A model generated the notes under the pieces. It made no database searches, was not told the origin of the DNA, and was given only the letters and a program-made list of their open reading frames with translations. From Acidimicrobiia bacterium (lineage in GTDB: Bacteria > Acidobacteriota > Vicinamibacteria > Vicinamibacterales > SCN-69-37), in the NCBI GenBank assembly GCA_016871335.1, contig VFZF01000008.1:89729-153728 (forward strand): a stretch of DNA of 64,000 nucleotides, written 5' to 3'. Made by a program: the position numbers and the translations under genes. This document shows, in pieces, positions 51,630 through 60,316 of the stretch. Positions within the stretch are counted from its first letter, which is position 1. The number at the start of each line of letters is the position of its first letter.

Positions 51630-52574
51630 CTACCGGCTCACGCCTTTGTCGTCGAACGCCTTCACCGCGACAACCATCGTCTGCACCACGCGGACGTAGA
51701 AGTCGTGGGTCATCGTCTCGTATTGGTCGGTGGCCTTGTGGTGGTTCTCGAAGTCCTCAACGCCGAAGTACAGACACGGCACCTTGGCCTCGCAGAAGGG
51801 AAAGTGGTCCGAGGCGCGGGTCCAGTCCTCCACGCCCTTTTCGTCCGGGTTGTCGTGGCCCATGCGGAGGGTGACGTTGGCGGCCGCCGCGATCTGTTCA
51901 ATGGCCGGCTTCAGGAACGGCTGCGTGTGCGTGCCGACAACGTACAGGAGGTTGTTGGCGTCGCGGCCGATCATGTCCATGTTGATGTTGATCATCAACT
52001 GATCGAGCGGCACCGGCGGCGCGGCCACAAACCGGCGCGCGCCCTGCAGCCCGGACTCTTCGGCATCCAGCGCCGCGAAGATCAGCGAGTGTGCCGGCGG
52101 ATGTGCCGTGAAGTATTCACCGAGGGCAAACAGCGCGGCCGTGCCCGAGGCGTTGTCATCGGCACCGTTGAAGATGGCGCCGTTCCTGACGCCGATGTGG
52201 TCGTAGTGCGCGGTGATGACGATGTAGCGGTCCGGGGTGCGGGTGCCCTTGATGACACCGAGCACGTTGACGCCCGTGCGCGGCGTGCCGCCGCCACCTC
52301 GACCCGACGTGAACTCAAAGGGGTGTTCGTACGACCCTCCAAGCGGAGCAATGCCGCTGGCCTTGAAACGGTCGATGACGAAGGCGCGGGCTTTGGCGCC
52401 GCCGGGCGTGCCGACGAGCCGGCCCTCCATGTCGTCAGCCGAGAGCGTCTGAAGGTCCTTCAGTAACTGCGTCCGGTTGACCGGAACTGCAGCCGCCTTG
52501 GACTGCGCAAAGGCGACCGTCGCCGTCGCGGCGATCACAACCAGGGAGCACAGGGAACGGGAGAATCGTGACAT
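51630..52574 (-). CDS. Exported M28-family aminopeptidase
   Basis: 314 residues with a signal peptide (SLCSLVVIAATATVAFA). Zinc ligands: TAHYDHIG, FNGADDNASGTAAL, DAEESGLQGARR, and a later His in FGVEDFENHHKATDQYETM. This is a two-zinc M28 exopeptidase without the PA domain. It lies 12 bases upstream of the MgtC-DUF4010 gene and 4 bases after the response-regulator part of the hybrid kinase, all on one strand. Confidence 0.9.
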   Translation of the reverse strand: MSRFSRSLCSLVVIAATATVAFAQSKAAAVPVNRTQLLKDLQTLSADDMEGRLVGTPGGAKARAFVIDRFKASGIAPLGGSYEHPFEFTSGRGGGGTPRTGVNVLGVIKGTRTPDRYIVITAHYDHIGVRNGAIFNGADDNASGTAALFALGEYFTAHPPAHSLIFAALDAEESGLQGARRFVAAPPVPLDQLMININMDMIGRDANNLLYVVGTHTQPFLKPAIEQIAAAANVTLRMGHDNPDEKGVEDWTRASDHFPFCEAKVPCLYFGVEDFENHHKATDQYETMTHDFYVRVVQTMVVAVKAFDDKGVSR

Positions 52575-52578
52575 GCCC

Positions 52579-53724
52579 CTATTGTAGGGCGCGAAGCTCC
52601 GTCAGCAGCGCGGCGATGTCCGCTTCGACCCGCGCCAGCGTCGCCGGCGCGGACGTCAACCGTCCTTCACGGCCGAGCTCTTCGAGTTGCTCGAGGTGCG
52701 AGATGTCGGCCACAGCAAAGTTCGACATGGCGCCGCGAAGCGCGTGCGCGGTCGCCGCGATGACGGCCGCGTCGTCTGCCTCCACGGCCCGCTGCAGGCG
52801 TTGGAGCTGGCGGGGCGCCGTATCGAGAAAGAGCCCAATGACGTGGCGCCTGGTGTCAGGGTCTGCGATGAGCGGCAGCACCGGGCGGCCGGTGTCGGCG
52901 GTCGCGTCACCCTCGGCGTCGGCGGGGCCCACCTGGCGTCCCACCACTTCGAGCAGCTCAAAGAGCTCCGGCTGGTTGAGCGGTTTGGAGAGGAACCCAT
53001 CCATGCCGGCTTCCCGGCACTGATCCCGATCCTCAGTCATGGCGCGCGCCGTCATCGCGACGATCGGCAGGCGGGGCAGCGCCTGTGAGAGCTCCCGAGC
53101 GCGAATCAGGCGCGTGGCCTGCAACCCGTCCATCCCCGGCATCTGGAGATCCATCAGGACGAGGTTAAAGGACTCAGCCGCCGCCTTGTCGACCGCCTCC
53201 TGACCGTCGAGCGCCGTGGCGACCGCATGTCCCCACTTGCGCAGCACGGCCGACACGACCGCCTGATTGACGACGTGGTCGTCCACCACGAGGACTCGCA
53301 GCGGCCGATGGGGCACGCGGCGTCCCCCGGCGGTCTGCTGCGCCGGCGCACCTGGACCGGCCGTGAGCGTGGTCAGGGTATCGGCGAGCGTCTTCCACAC
53401 GACCGGCAACGCGAGATAGCGCGCGCCGATTGAGAGTGCGCGCTCCGCGCCTGTGGTCAATTGTGTCGTCGGCAGCAGGATGACGACGTGGCGGGCGAGA
53501 CCGGGGGTGGCGCCAACACGTGCCGCAAGTTCAAAGCCATCGAGCGCCGGAAGCGCGGCATCCACGAGCACCACGTCACACGGCTGACCACTGGCGGCGG
53601 CCACGTCCAGGGCGGCCATCGCGGCGCGTCCGCCGGCGGCTTCCGTGATGGTCACCGTGGGCAATGGCGCCAGCAGTTCGACCATGGCAGAGCGGGTGAC
53701 GTCGTGCGCGTGCGCAACGAGCAC
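52579..53724 (-). CDS. Tandem REC-HPt protein (3' half of a split hybrid kinase)
   Basis: 381 residues: a first receiver-like domain (VLVAHAHDVTRSAMVELL, phospho-site region LVDAALPALDGF), a second receiver (RVLVVDDHVVNQAVVSAVL, VLMDLQMPGMDG with the phospho-Asp) and an HPt domain with the histidine in TAHALRGAMSNF. The first 73 bases overlap the end of the kinase gene in another frame. Reading back into the other frame gives a smooth linker (PRRVPAAAPWGDRPLRVLVAH), so this was almost certainly one protein with the kinase. Confidence 0.85.
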   Translation of the reverse strand: MLVAHAHDVTRSAMVELLAPLPTVTITEAAGGRAAMAALDVAAASGQPCDVVLVDAALPALDGFELAARVGATPGLARHVVILLPTTQLTTGAERALSIGARYLALPVVWKTLADTLTTLTAGPGAPAQQTAGGRRVPHRPLRVLVVDDHVVNQAVVSAVLRKWGHAVATALDGQEAVDKAAAESFNLVLMDLQMPGMDGLQATRLIRARELSQALPRLPIVAMTARAMTEDRDQCREAGMDGFLSKPLNQPELFELLEVVGRQVGPADAEGDATADTGRPVLPLIADPDTRRHVIGLFLDTAPRQLQRLQRAVEADDAAVIAATAHALRGAMSNFAVADISHLEQLEELGREGRLTSAPATLARVEADIAALLTELRALQ

Positions 53725-54839
53725 CCGGAGCGGCCGGTCTCCCCAGGGCGCGGCTGCGGGGACGCGCCGTGGGAGCCGAACCAGGCGACAAAACGGAACG
53801 TACTGCCGGAGCCGTCCTTGCTCTCGACCCAGAGGCGTCCCTGCATCAGCCCCACCAGTTGGGCCGCGATCGTCAGCCCGAGTCCGGTGCCGCCGTATCG
53901 ACGGGTATCGGATCCGTCCGCTTGTGTGAAGGCCTCGAAGATCGCCTTCTGCCTGGCCTTCGGAATGCCGATGCCGGTGTCACGCACGGAGAACCGCAGG
54001 GACACGCGGGACTCCTCCTGATCGTCGACCTCCACATGCAGCGTGACCTCACCGTGTTCGGTGAACTTGATCGCGTTGTTGACGATGTTGGTGAGGACCT
54101 GGCGCAGGCGGTGAGGGTCGCCCTGCACAACGTCCGGCACGGTGCGATGCACATGGCAGACCAGCGTCAGGCCCTTCTGGTGGGCACGAGCGGCGAACAT
54201 CCGCACGGTCTGACCGGCCACGTCACGAATGCGCATCGGAATGGACTCGAGCGGCAGCCGCTCGGCCTCCATCTTCGACAGGTCGAGAATGTCGTCGACA
54301 ATGCGTGTCAGCGATTCCGCCGAATCGCGCATGACGCCGAGCATTTCGCGCTGGTCGATCGACAACGGGGTATCCATCAGCAGGTCGGCGTTGCCGATCA
54401 CGCTGTTGAGCGGTGTGCGGATTTCGTGGCTGACGTTGGCGAGGAACTCGGTCTTGGTCCTGTTGGCCGCTTCCAGCCGGGCCATCGCGTGTTCGAGGTC
54501 GCGACGCCGGTCGGCGGCGTTGCGCACGGCCTGCTCCGCCATGCGTCGCGCCTCGTCAAACTGCCGTCGCCGCGCGGCGACCGCCCGCGCCGACAACGTC
54601 ATGTACAGGCACAGGACGTACAGGAAGACGATTTTGGCGATCTCGACCGCCCAGTGCATGTCGCGGCCCTCGCCGAACGAGACCCAGAGAATCAGTCCGG
54701 CGTAGGTCGCGGTGGACAGGTGCGAAAACACCAGCGCATGCCGGAACGAAATCGCCATCTGGTCCGCGGCTCTGGCCGCGAACACGAACCACATGAAGCT
54801 CTGGTCAGCGCCGGTGACGTACACGACGTAGGCCATCAC
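53652..54839 (-). CDS. Sensor histidine kinase (5' half of a split hybrid kinase)
   Basis: 395 residues from GTG 54839 (an ATG follows directly). About three membrane segments lead to a coiled coil, then HisKA (NVSHEIRTPLNSVIG with the phospho-His) and HATPase (DPHRLRQVLTNIVNNAIKF, DTGIGIPKARQ, GTGLGLTIAAQLV). After FRFVAWFG, near 53770-53790, the frame no longer makes protein sense while the other frame continues into the receivers. The N-terminus looks shortened: its start abuts the aminotransferase stop by one base and the first membrane segments of such sensors seem missing. Confidence 0.83.
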   Translation of the reverse strand: MMAYVVYVTGADQSFMWFVFAARAADQMAISFRHALVFSHLSTATYAGLILWVSFGEGRDMHWAVEIAKIVFLYVLCLYMTLSARAVAARRRQFDEARRMAEQAVRNAADRRRDLEHAMARLEAANRTKTEFLANVSHEIRTPLNSVIGNADLLMDTPLSIDQREMLGVMRDSAESLTRIVDDILDLSKMEAERLPLESIPMRIRDVAGQTVRMFAARAHQKGLTLVCHVHRTVPDVVQGDPHRLRQVLTNIVNNAIKFTEHGEVTLHVEVDDQEESRVSLRFSVRDTGIGIPKARQKAIFEAFTQADGSDTRRYGGTGLGLTIAAQLVGLMQGRLWVESKDGSGSTFRFVAWFGSHGASPQPRPGETGRSGCSLRTRTTSPALPWSNCWRHCPR

Positions 54840-54840
54840 G

Positions 54841-55938
54841 TCAGTCCACAGACCGCAGGGCGTCGGTGATTCGCGACAAGCCTTCGGCCAGTGGCGCGGT
54901 GGCGCCGGCGAGGCTGATGCGGAAGTGGTCCGGCGCGTCAAAGAAGCGGCCGGGCGCCACCGCCACGTCAAATTCCACCGCGAGGCGTTTCACGAACGGC
55001 TCGGTGTCGTCCACGCCGCGCAGCTGCGGAAACAGGACGGTCGCCGACGGCGGGGCCGCCAGCCCGAGCCGTGTCTGCGCGGACGTGAACCCGCGGGCCA
55101 GTTCGAGGTTGGCGGACACGATGGCGTAGGTGCGCTCCCGCAGCCTGGGCATCTGCGTGAAGGCAAACGCGCTGAGCCGATCGGAGACGGCGCTCCCGAC
55201 GGCCTCGACCAGATCGCGCACGCGCCACAGGCGATGCACCAGGGCCGGCGGCGCCACCGCCCAGCCGCACCGCAGCCCGTTGAGGCCATACGACTTCGTC
55301 AGGCTGTTGGTCACGATGATGGGACCGTCAAGGCGTGTCGCCGACATCGCACGTCCCGTATCCTGCGCCGCGAGATTGACCGCGTCGAGGTAGACCTCGT
55401 CGACCAGAAGGTGGGCGCCGGCCGCATCCGCCAACTCCACCAGACCGGTGAGCGTGTCGTGATCAAGACAGACGCCCGATGGATTGTGCGGGCTCGTGAC
55501 AATGATCAGGCGCGTCCGCAAGGTGAGCTTCGACCGCACCTCATCGAGGTCGATCCCGAAACGCCGGCTGAAGGGACGCGAGAACCGGTGCACCCGCGCG
55601 CCGAGCAATGTGCATGCGCCCACAAGCGGGTCATACCCCGGCTGTTCCACCAGCACATCGTCGCCCGGCCCGACCAGGGCGGCGATGGTGAGAAAGTTCG
55701 CGCCCGAACAGCCGGTCGCGGTGACGACACGCGAGGACGGCACGCCGACGTGGGCGGCAATCGCGTCACGCAGCGGGGCGAACCCGTTGTCATTGGGGGC
55801 GGTCAGTTCCAGCGCGTCGCGCACGCCGGGAAGGTCCTCGACCGCACACGGCAACAAGTTGCTGCCTGCGAGATCAATCGCGGCCGGCGTCCGGGTCTTG
55901 GCCCAGAGCATGTACGGGGCCAGGGACTCGGTCAGCAT
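54841..55938 (-). CDS. PLP-dependent class I/II aminotransferase
   Basis: 365 residues, fold type I. NGFAPLRDAIAAH and GCSGANFLTIAALVGPGDDVLVEQPGYDPL lead to SPHNPSGVCLD and VDEVYLD. The PLP lysine is in NSLTKSYGLNGLRCGW. The C-terminus has APGRFFDAPDHFRISLAGA. The pattern resembles HisC/aspartate aminotransferase relatives; the amino donor cannot be told. It lies directly upstream of the kinase gene and is divergent from the esterase. Confidence 0.88.
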   Translation of the reverse strand: MLTESLAPYMLWAKTRTPAAIDLAGSNLLPCAVEDLPGVRDALELTAPNDNGFAPLRDAIAAHVGVPSSRVVTATGCSGANFLTIAALVGPGDDVLVEQPGYDPLVGACTLLGARVHRFSRPFSRRFGIDLDEVRSKLTLRTRLIIVTSPHNPSGVCLDHDTLTGLVELADAAGAHLLVDEVYLDAVNLAAQDTGRAMSATRLDGPIIVTNSLTKSYGLNGLRCGWAVAPPALVHRLWRVRDLVEAVGSAVSDRLSAFAFTQMPRLRERTYAIVSANLELARGFTSAQTRLGLAAPPSATVLFPQLRGVDDTEPFVKRLAVEFDVAVAPGRFFDAPDHFRISLAGATAPLAEGLSRITDALRSVD

Positions 55939-55956
55939 CCGGCAGATTCTACCCGA

Positions 55957-55962
55957 TACAAT
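55957..55962 (+). promoter_or_regulatory. -10 box of the tesA-ybbA-ybbP operon
   Basis: TACAAT at 55957-55962, preceded by CCGA, lies 15 bases before ATG 55978. The leader would be about 9 bases with no ribosome site, suggesting leaderless or near-leaderless translation. Confidence 0.45.
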
Positions 55963-55977
55963 AGAGTGGGTTTCACC

Positions 55978-56697
55978 ATGTCACATGTCCGTCGATCGCG
56001 CTGGTTGTCTCCGCTGCTCCTGTTCGTACTGGCCGGGTGTTCAATCCGCGACGCCGCGTGCGGGCGTCAGCCCGAGCGCCCGCTGGTGTTGTCGGACACG
56101 CAGGCGGCCGAACTCAAAGGTGAGGCTCCTCCGGTGCACGAGGTCGCGTTTCTTGGCGACAGTCTGACCGCCGGGTACGGCCTGCTGCAGAACGAAGCGT
56201 ATCCGGCTCTGGTTGCCCGCGAACTTGAGACCGACGGCTACAGCGAAATCGCTGTGGTGAACGCCGGAGTAACCGGAGACACCTCGGCCGGCGGTCTTGC
56301 ACGACTTGAGTGGGTGCTCGAACCTTCCGTGCGCATTCTTGTGGTGGCGCTTGGCGCCAATGACGCGATGCGCGGCACCGCGCCCGGCGAGACCAAGAGC
56401 AATCTGTCGCGCATCATCACCACCGCGAAGAGCACCGGGCGTCTGGTGGTGCTGCTGGGCATGGAAGCACCGCCGAATCTCGGGGACGACTATCGAGCGA
56501 CGTTCCGCGCCATCTATCGCGATCTCTCCAGTGAACACGGCGTCCCCCTGGTGCCGTTCATGCTCGATGGCGTCGCCGGCGTCCCGAGTCTGAATCAGGA
56601 TGATGGGATTCACCCGACGGCCGAAGGGCAGCGACTCATTGCCGCGCTGGTGTATCCCGTCCTCCGGCCCGTCATCGACGATCTGTTGAGCCGCTGA
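55978..56697 (+). CDS. tesA: SGNH-hydrolase lipoprotein (TesA/arylesterase family)
   Basis: 239 residues. A lipoprotein signal with lipobox FVLAGC (Cys near 21) anchors it in a membrane. Catalytic blocks are FLGDSLTAGYGL (Ser), NAGVTGDTSAGGLARLEW (Gly), LGANDAMRG (Asn) and DGIHPTAEGQ (Asp-His). TesA homologues hydrolyse acyl thioesters and lipids. It is followed directly by an ABC ATPase and a permease, the tesA-ybbA-ybbP arrangement known from E. coli. Confidence 0.92.
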   Translation: MSHVRRSRWLSPLLLFVLAGCSIRDAACGRQPERPLVLSDTQAAELKGEAPPVHEVAFLGDSLTAGYGLLQNEAYPALVARELETDGYSEIAVVNAGVTGDTSAGGLARLEWVLEPSVRILVVALGANDAMRGTAPGETKSNLSRIITTAKSTGRLVVLLGMEAPPNLGDDYRATFRAIYRDLSSEHGVPLVPFMLDGVAGVPSLNQDDGIHPTAEGQRLIAALVYPVLRPVIDDLLSR

Positions 56698-57372
56698 ATG
56701 ATCGAACTTGTTGACGTGTCCCGCACCGTCACGAGCGGTGCCGGGCCGCTGACCATCCTGCACCCCACGTCCTTCCGCATCGAGAGCGGGCAGACCGTTG
56801 CCATCACCGGGCCATCCGGTAGCGGCAAGTCCACGCTGCTGGGACTGCTGGCAGGCCTCGACTCGCCATCCACCGGTCGCGTCGTGATCGACGGCGTGAA
56901 CATCACGGCGCTCGGCGAGGAAGGGCTGGCGAAGCTGCGCGGCGAGAAGATCGGCATTGTGTTCCAGTTCTTCCATCTGATCCCGTCGCTGACGGCGCTG
57001 GAGAACGTGCTCGTGCCGATGGAACTGGCTGGTCTCGCGGACGCGCGCAGCCGCGCCGCGGCGCTGTTGCACGACGTGGGGCTCACCGGGCGGGGGCATC
57101 ACTATCCGTCGCAGTTGTCCGGGGGCGAGCAGCAGCGCGTGGCCATCGCCCGCGCGTTGGCCAACGATCCGCCGATTCTGCTCGCGGATGAGCCGACCGG
57201 CAATCTGGACAGCGGCACGGGGCATCAGGTAGTCGACCTGCTGCTGTCGGTGAACCGGACCCAGGGCCGCACGCTCGTGCTGGTGACGCATGACCGGGAA
57301 CTGGCCGCGATGGCCGATGAGGTCATCGCGTTGCGTGACGGCCGCGTGGAGTCACGGACGGCACGCGGATGA
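56698..57372 (+). CDS. ybbA: ABC transporter ATP-binding protein YbbA
   Basis: 224 residues. Walker [11 protein letters not shown]-loop FQFFHLIP, signature [15 protein letters not shown], Walker [13 protein letters not shown] and H-loop VTHDREL are intact. It begins 1 base after the tesA stop and its end overlaps the permease start (ATGA). The LolD/MacB-type ATPase belongs to the permease encoded next. Confidence 0.93.
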   Translation: MIELVDVSRTVTSGAGPLTILHPTSFRIESGQTVAITGPSGSGKSTLLGLLAGLDSPSTGRVVIDGVNITALGEEGLAKLRGEKIGIVFQFFHLIPSLTALENVLVPMELAGLADARSRAAALLHDVGLTGRGHHYPSQLSGGEQQRVAIARALANDPPILLADEPTGNLDSGTGHQVVDLLLSVNRTQGRTLVLVTHDRELAAMADEVIALRDGRVESRTARG

Positions 57373-59900
57373 TGTTCGTCCTGCGCATGGCGTGGCGGGA
57401 GATCCGGTCGTCGTGGACGCGGCTGGTGTTCTTCTTCCTGTGTGTCGCCGTCGGTGTGGCCGCGATTGTGGCGGTGCGCAGCGTGATCCAGGAAGTGCGT
57501 GAGGCGCTCACGCGCGAGGCCCGCGTGCTGGTCGGCGCCGACATGGTCGTGCAGTCCGGCCGGCCGTGGACGCCGGAGGTGGTCGCGCGGCTCGATGACG
57601 CCCTGCAGCGCGACGGCGTGGTCGAGCGGCTCGAGGTCATTGAGACTGCGACCATGGCGGCCTCCCGGACCGGGCAGGTCAAACTCGTGGAACTGCGCGC
57701 GGTGTCGCCGGGATTCCCGTACTACGGGGCGCCGACGCTGGGCAGCGGGCAGCCATTCTCGGCGGACCTGCTCCGCGACCGCGGCGCGATCGTCCAGCCG
57801 GAACTGCTGGTCCAGATCGGTGCGGCTGTGGGCGACACGGTGTCACTGGCCGGCCAGCCCTTCACCATTCGCGACACGGTGGTGACCGACCGCGTGCAGG
57901 GGCGCGGCGGTTTTGCGCTTGGTCCGCGCGTGTATATCAGTGTGGACGACCTGCGGACCACCACCATCCTCCAGTTCGGGAGCCGCGCCACGTATCAGTG
58001 GTTCCTCAGAGTGGAGGATCGCGTGCTCGGATCCCTCACGCAGGACCTGCGCCGGGGGTTCCGGCGCGATCTCGTCACGGTGCGCTCCTGGCGCACGGTG
58101 GAGGACCGCCTCGGCCGGAATCTGACGCGCGCGGAGAACTATCTGAGTCTGGTCGGCTTTGCGATGGTGGTGCTCGGCGGCATCGGTGTATGGAGCGTCA
58201 CGCGTGTCTTCATCCAGCAGAAGTTGAAGAGTGTGGCCGTGCTCAAGTGCGTCGGGGCCACCTCACGCCAGATTCTCGCGACGTACGTGCTGCAGATCGT
58301 CGGCTTGTCGGTGGCGGGCGGTGTGTGTGGTGTCGGCATGGCGGCGGGAGCGATCGCGCTGATTCCTGCCTCGGTGGTCGCCCTTGTCGGCGTGGAGTCG
58401 ATTGGCGTGACGTGGTCGGCGGCCGGGCAGGGACTGGCCGTTGGCGCCCTGGTCTCGATGTTGTTTGCGCTTGTGCCGCTGCTTGAGGTGCGGGAGGTGA
58501 AGCCCCTGCTGCTGTTGCGCGCCGATACATCATCGAGTGCGCGCAAACGGGGATGGCAGAGTGTGCTCACCGCCATGGGCATCGGACTCGCGCTGATGGG
58601 CGTGGCCGTGTGGCAGGCCGATGCGCTGGCCCCCGGCGTGTATGTGTCGCTTGGGTTGGCGGTGGTGGCCGGCGCACTGGCACTCGCGGGCGCAGTGCTC
58701 GTGCGGCTCGTCCGTCCCTTGGCGGGTTCCCGGGTCTTTGCGGTGCGGCATGCGGTTGTGAGCCTGGGCCGGCCCGGCAATCAGACACGGGTCATTCTGA
58801 CGGCGGTGGGTCTGGGCTGCTTCTTCATCCTTGGCGTGCGGGCGCTGCAGACCAATCTGCTCGCAGAGTTCTCGCTGGAACTCGGTCAGGATGCGCCGGA
58901 CCTGGTGCTGATCGATATCCAGCGCGATCAGGTCGAGGGTGTCCGCGCCGCCGTGGCCCCATATCAGCGCGCAGCACCGTCGCTTCTGCCTCTCCTGCGT
59001 GGACGGGTGGTGTCGGTTGACGGCGCGCGGGTGCAACTGCGCACGGCCGAGGACGTGCGACAGGAAGGGGAACTGGCGCGGGAGTACGGTCTCACATTCA
59101 GGGAGGGGCTCGCCGACAACGAACGGCTGGTCGCCGGCGAGTTCTGGACCGGCCGCTCCGACGACCCGGACGCGCCGCTTGAGGTGTCGATCGAACAGGA
59201 GATTCGCGACGAACACCGGATCGATCTCGGTGATCGCATCCGGTTCGACATCGCCGGGCGTGTGGTGGAGGCGCGGGTGACGAACGTCCGTAAGGTCGCA
59301 TGGGACCAGGCGCAGAACGGGGGGTTCATTTTTGTCTTCCGGCCCGGTCCCGCCATCGAACGCGCGCCGCACTCCGTGGTGGGCTTCCTCCAGCTCAACC
59401 ACACGCCCGACGCCCGCGGCCTGGTACAGCGCGACCTCGTACGGGCATTCCCGAATGTCTCGGTGATTGATGTCAGTACGGTCCTCGATTCGGTCAGGGA
59501 GGTCGTCGAAAACGCCACTGTCGCCATCACCATCGTTGGCTCGGTGACCGTGGCCGGTGGGCTGCTGATTCTGGTCGGGGCCGTGGCGATGACCAAGTTC
59601 CAGCGGCTGTATGACGCGGCGATCTACCGGACGCTTGGCGCCAGCACCAAACGGCTCGCCGCGATGGTGGCCATCGAATACGGGCTGTTGGGTGTGCTGG
59701 CCGGCGGCCTGGGAGCCCTCGGGGCTCTGGGCCTTTCCTGGGCGGTGGCCACCCGGTTGTTCGAAATCGAGTGGCGCCCGGACTGGGTTGGTCTGGGTGG
59801 CGGGGTCGTGGTGGCCGCGCTGGTGGTCGCCGTGGTCGGCCTTGCCTCCAGTCTTGACGTGATTGTGCGCAAGCCCCTGGGCACCCTCCGGGGGGTATAA
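57369..59900 (+). CDS. ybbP: Large FtsX-family ABC permease YbbP
   Basis: 843 residues with ten hydrophobic helices in two FtsX units (helix 1 near 20; core repeats at about 265-390 and 710-840, SVTRVFIQQKLKSVAVLKCVGATSRQI, FQRLYDAAIYRTLGASTKRLAAM) and two long periplasmic parts. This is the YbbP/lipocalin-like topology. The YbbAP complex is thought to extract or move hydrophobic compounds or lipids together with TesA. Its TAA stop overlaps a TATAAT promoter for the next gene. Confidence 0.93.
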   Translation: MMFVLRMAWREIRSSWTRLVFFFLCVAVGVAAIVAVRSVIQEVREALTREARVLVGADMVVQSGRPWTPEVVARLDDALQRDGVVERLEVIETATMAASRTGQVKLVELRAVSPGFPYYGAPTLGSGQPFSADLLRDRGAIVQPELLVQIGAAVGDTVSLAGQPFTIRDTVVTDRVQGRGGFALGPRVYISVDDLRTTTILQFGSRATYQWFLRVEDRVLGSLTQDLRRGFRRDLVTVRSWRTVEDRLGRNLTRAENYLSLVGFAMVVLGGIGVWSVTRVFIQQKLKSVAVLKCVGATSRQILATYVLQIVGLSVAGGVCGVGMAAGAIALIPASVVALVGVESIGVTWSAAGQGLAVGALVSMLFALVPLLEVREVKPLLLLRADTSSSARKRGWQSVLTAMGIGLALMGVAVWQADALAPGVYVSLGLAVVAGALALAGAVLVRLVRPLAGSRVFAVRHAVVSLGRPGNQTRVILTAVGLGCFFILGVRALQTNLLAEFSLELGQDAPDLVLIDIQRDQVEGVRAAVAPYQRAAPSLLPLLRGRVVSVDGARVQLRTAEDVRQEGELAREYGLTFREGLADNERLVAGEFWTGRSDDPDAPLEVSIEQEIRDEHRIDLGDRIRFDIAGRVVEARVTNVRKVAWDQAQNGGFIFVFRPGPAIERAPHSVVGFLQLNHTPDARGLVQRDLVRAFPNVSVIDVSTVLDSVREVVENATVAITIVGSVTVAGGLLILVGAVAMTKFQRLYDAAIYRTLGASTKRLAAMVAIEYGLLGVLAGGLGALGALGLSWAVATRLFEIEWRPDWVGLGGGVVVAALVVAVVGLASSLDVIVRKPLGTLRGV

Positions 59901-59914
59901 TCGGGAATTCCCGA
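59896..59914 (+). promoter_or_regulatory. dksA-like promoter with perfect palindrome
   Basis: A consensus -10 TATAAT (59896-59901) overlaps the ybbP stop. Directly after it lies TCGGGAATTCCCGA (59901-59914), a perfect 14-bp palindrome covering the expected start of transcription. This looks like a repressor site on the promoter of the gene at 59954. Confidence 0.5.
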
Positions 59915-59953
59915 CCCGTCCGGTGGGCGGGTCAGACAGCGGGTGAGTGGAAG

Positions 59954-60316
59954 ATGGCACATACGAGGCTCGACGAAACACGGATGGCGTCGCTCAAGGA
60001 CGTCCTGCTGAAACGACGCTCGGAGATTCTGGCAACTTCGACCGGCACCAAACCTCTTCCGGCCTCGGCGGACGTGAACAGCCGCCAGGGCGATCTGGCC
60101 GACCAGGCCACCGGCAACAATGAAGTCCACATTGCCCTGAAACTGAAGCAGACGGACGCGAAGATCCTTCAGGCCACAGAAGAAGCGCTCGTGCGGATGG
60201 AAAAGGGCACCTACGGCATCTGCCGCGATTGCGGCGACCCGATTGCCCCCGCCCGTCTTGAGGCGATTCCCTGGACCCGTGTCTGCATCGAGTGCAAACA
60301 GAAACAGAGTGCGTGA
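59954..60316 (+). CDS. DksA/TraR-type zinc-finger regulator
   Basis: 120 residues. A helical N-terminal part (LKDVLLKRRSEIL, LKLKQTDAKILQATEEAL) leads to the C4 zinc finger CRDCGDPIAPARLEAIPWTRVCIEC (trimmed in meaning: C83, C86, C104, C107 region). The DxxDxA tip of classic DksA is not seen, and a DLADQATGNNEVHIAL loop takes its place. It may bind RNA polymerase in stringent or other stress control, but the lost tip argues against full DksA activity. TGA overlaps the next ATG. Confidence 0.88.
   Translation: MAHTRLDETRMASLKDVLLKRRSEILATSTGTKPLPASADVNSRQGDLADQATGNNEVHIALKLKQTDAKILQATEEALVRMEKGTYGICRDCGDPIAPARLEAIPWTRVCIECKQKQSA

Noticed and set aside
52573..52590. Partial REP match (GTAGGGCGCG) at the end of the receiver gene
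   Set aside because: Only the first ten bases fit, the second arm is missing and the bases are ordinary codons before a stop.
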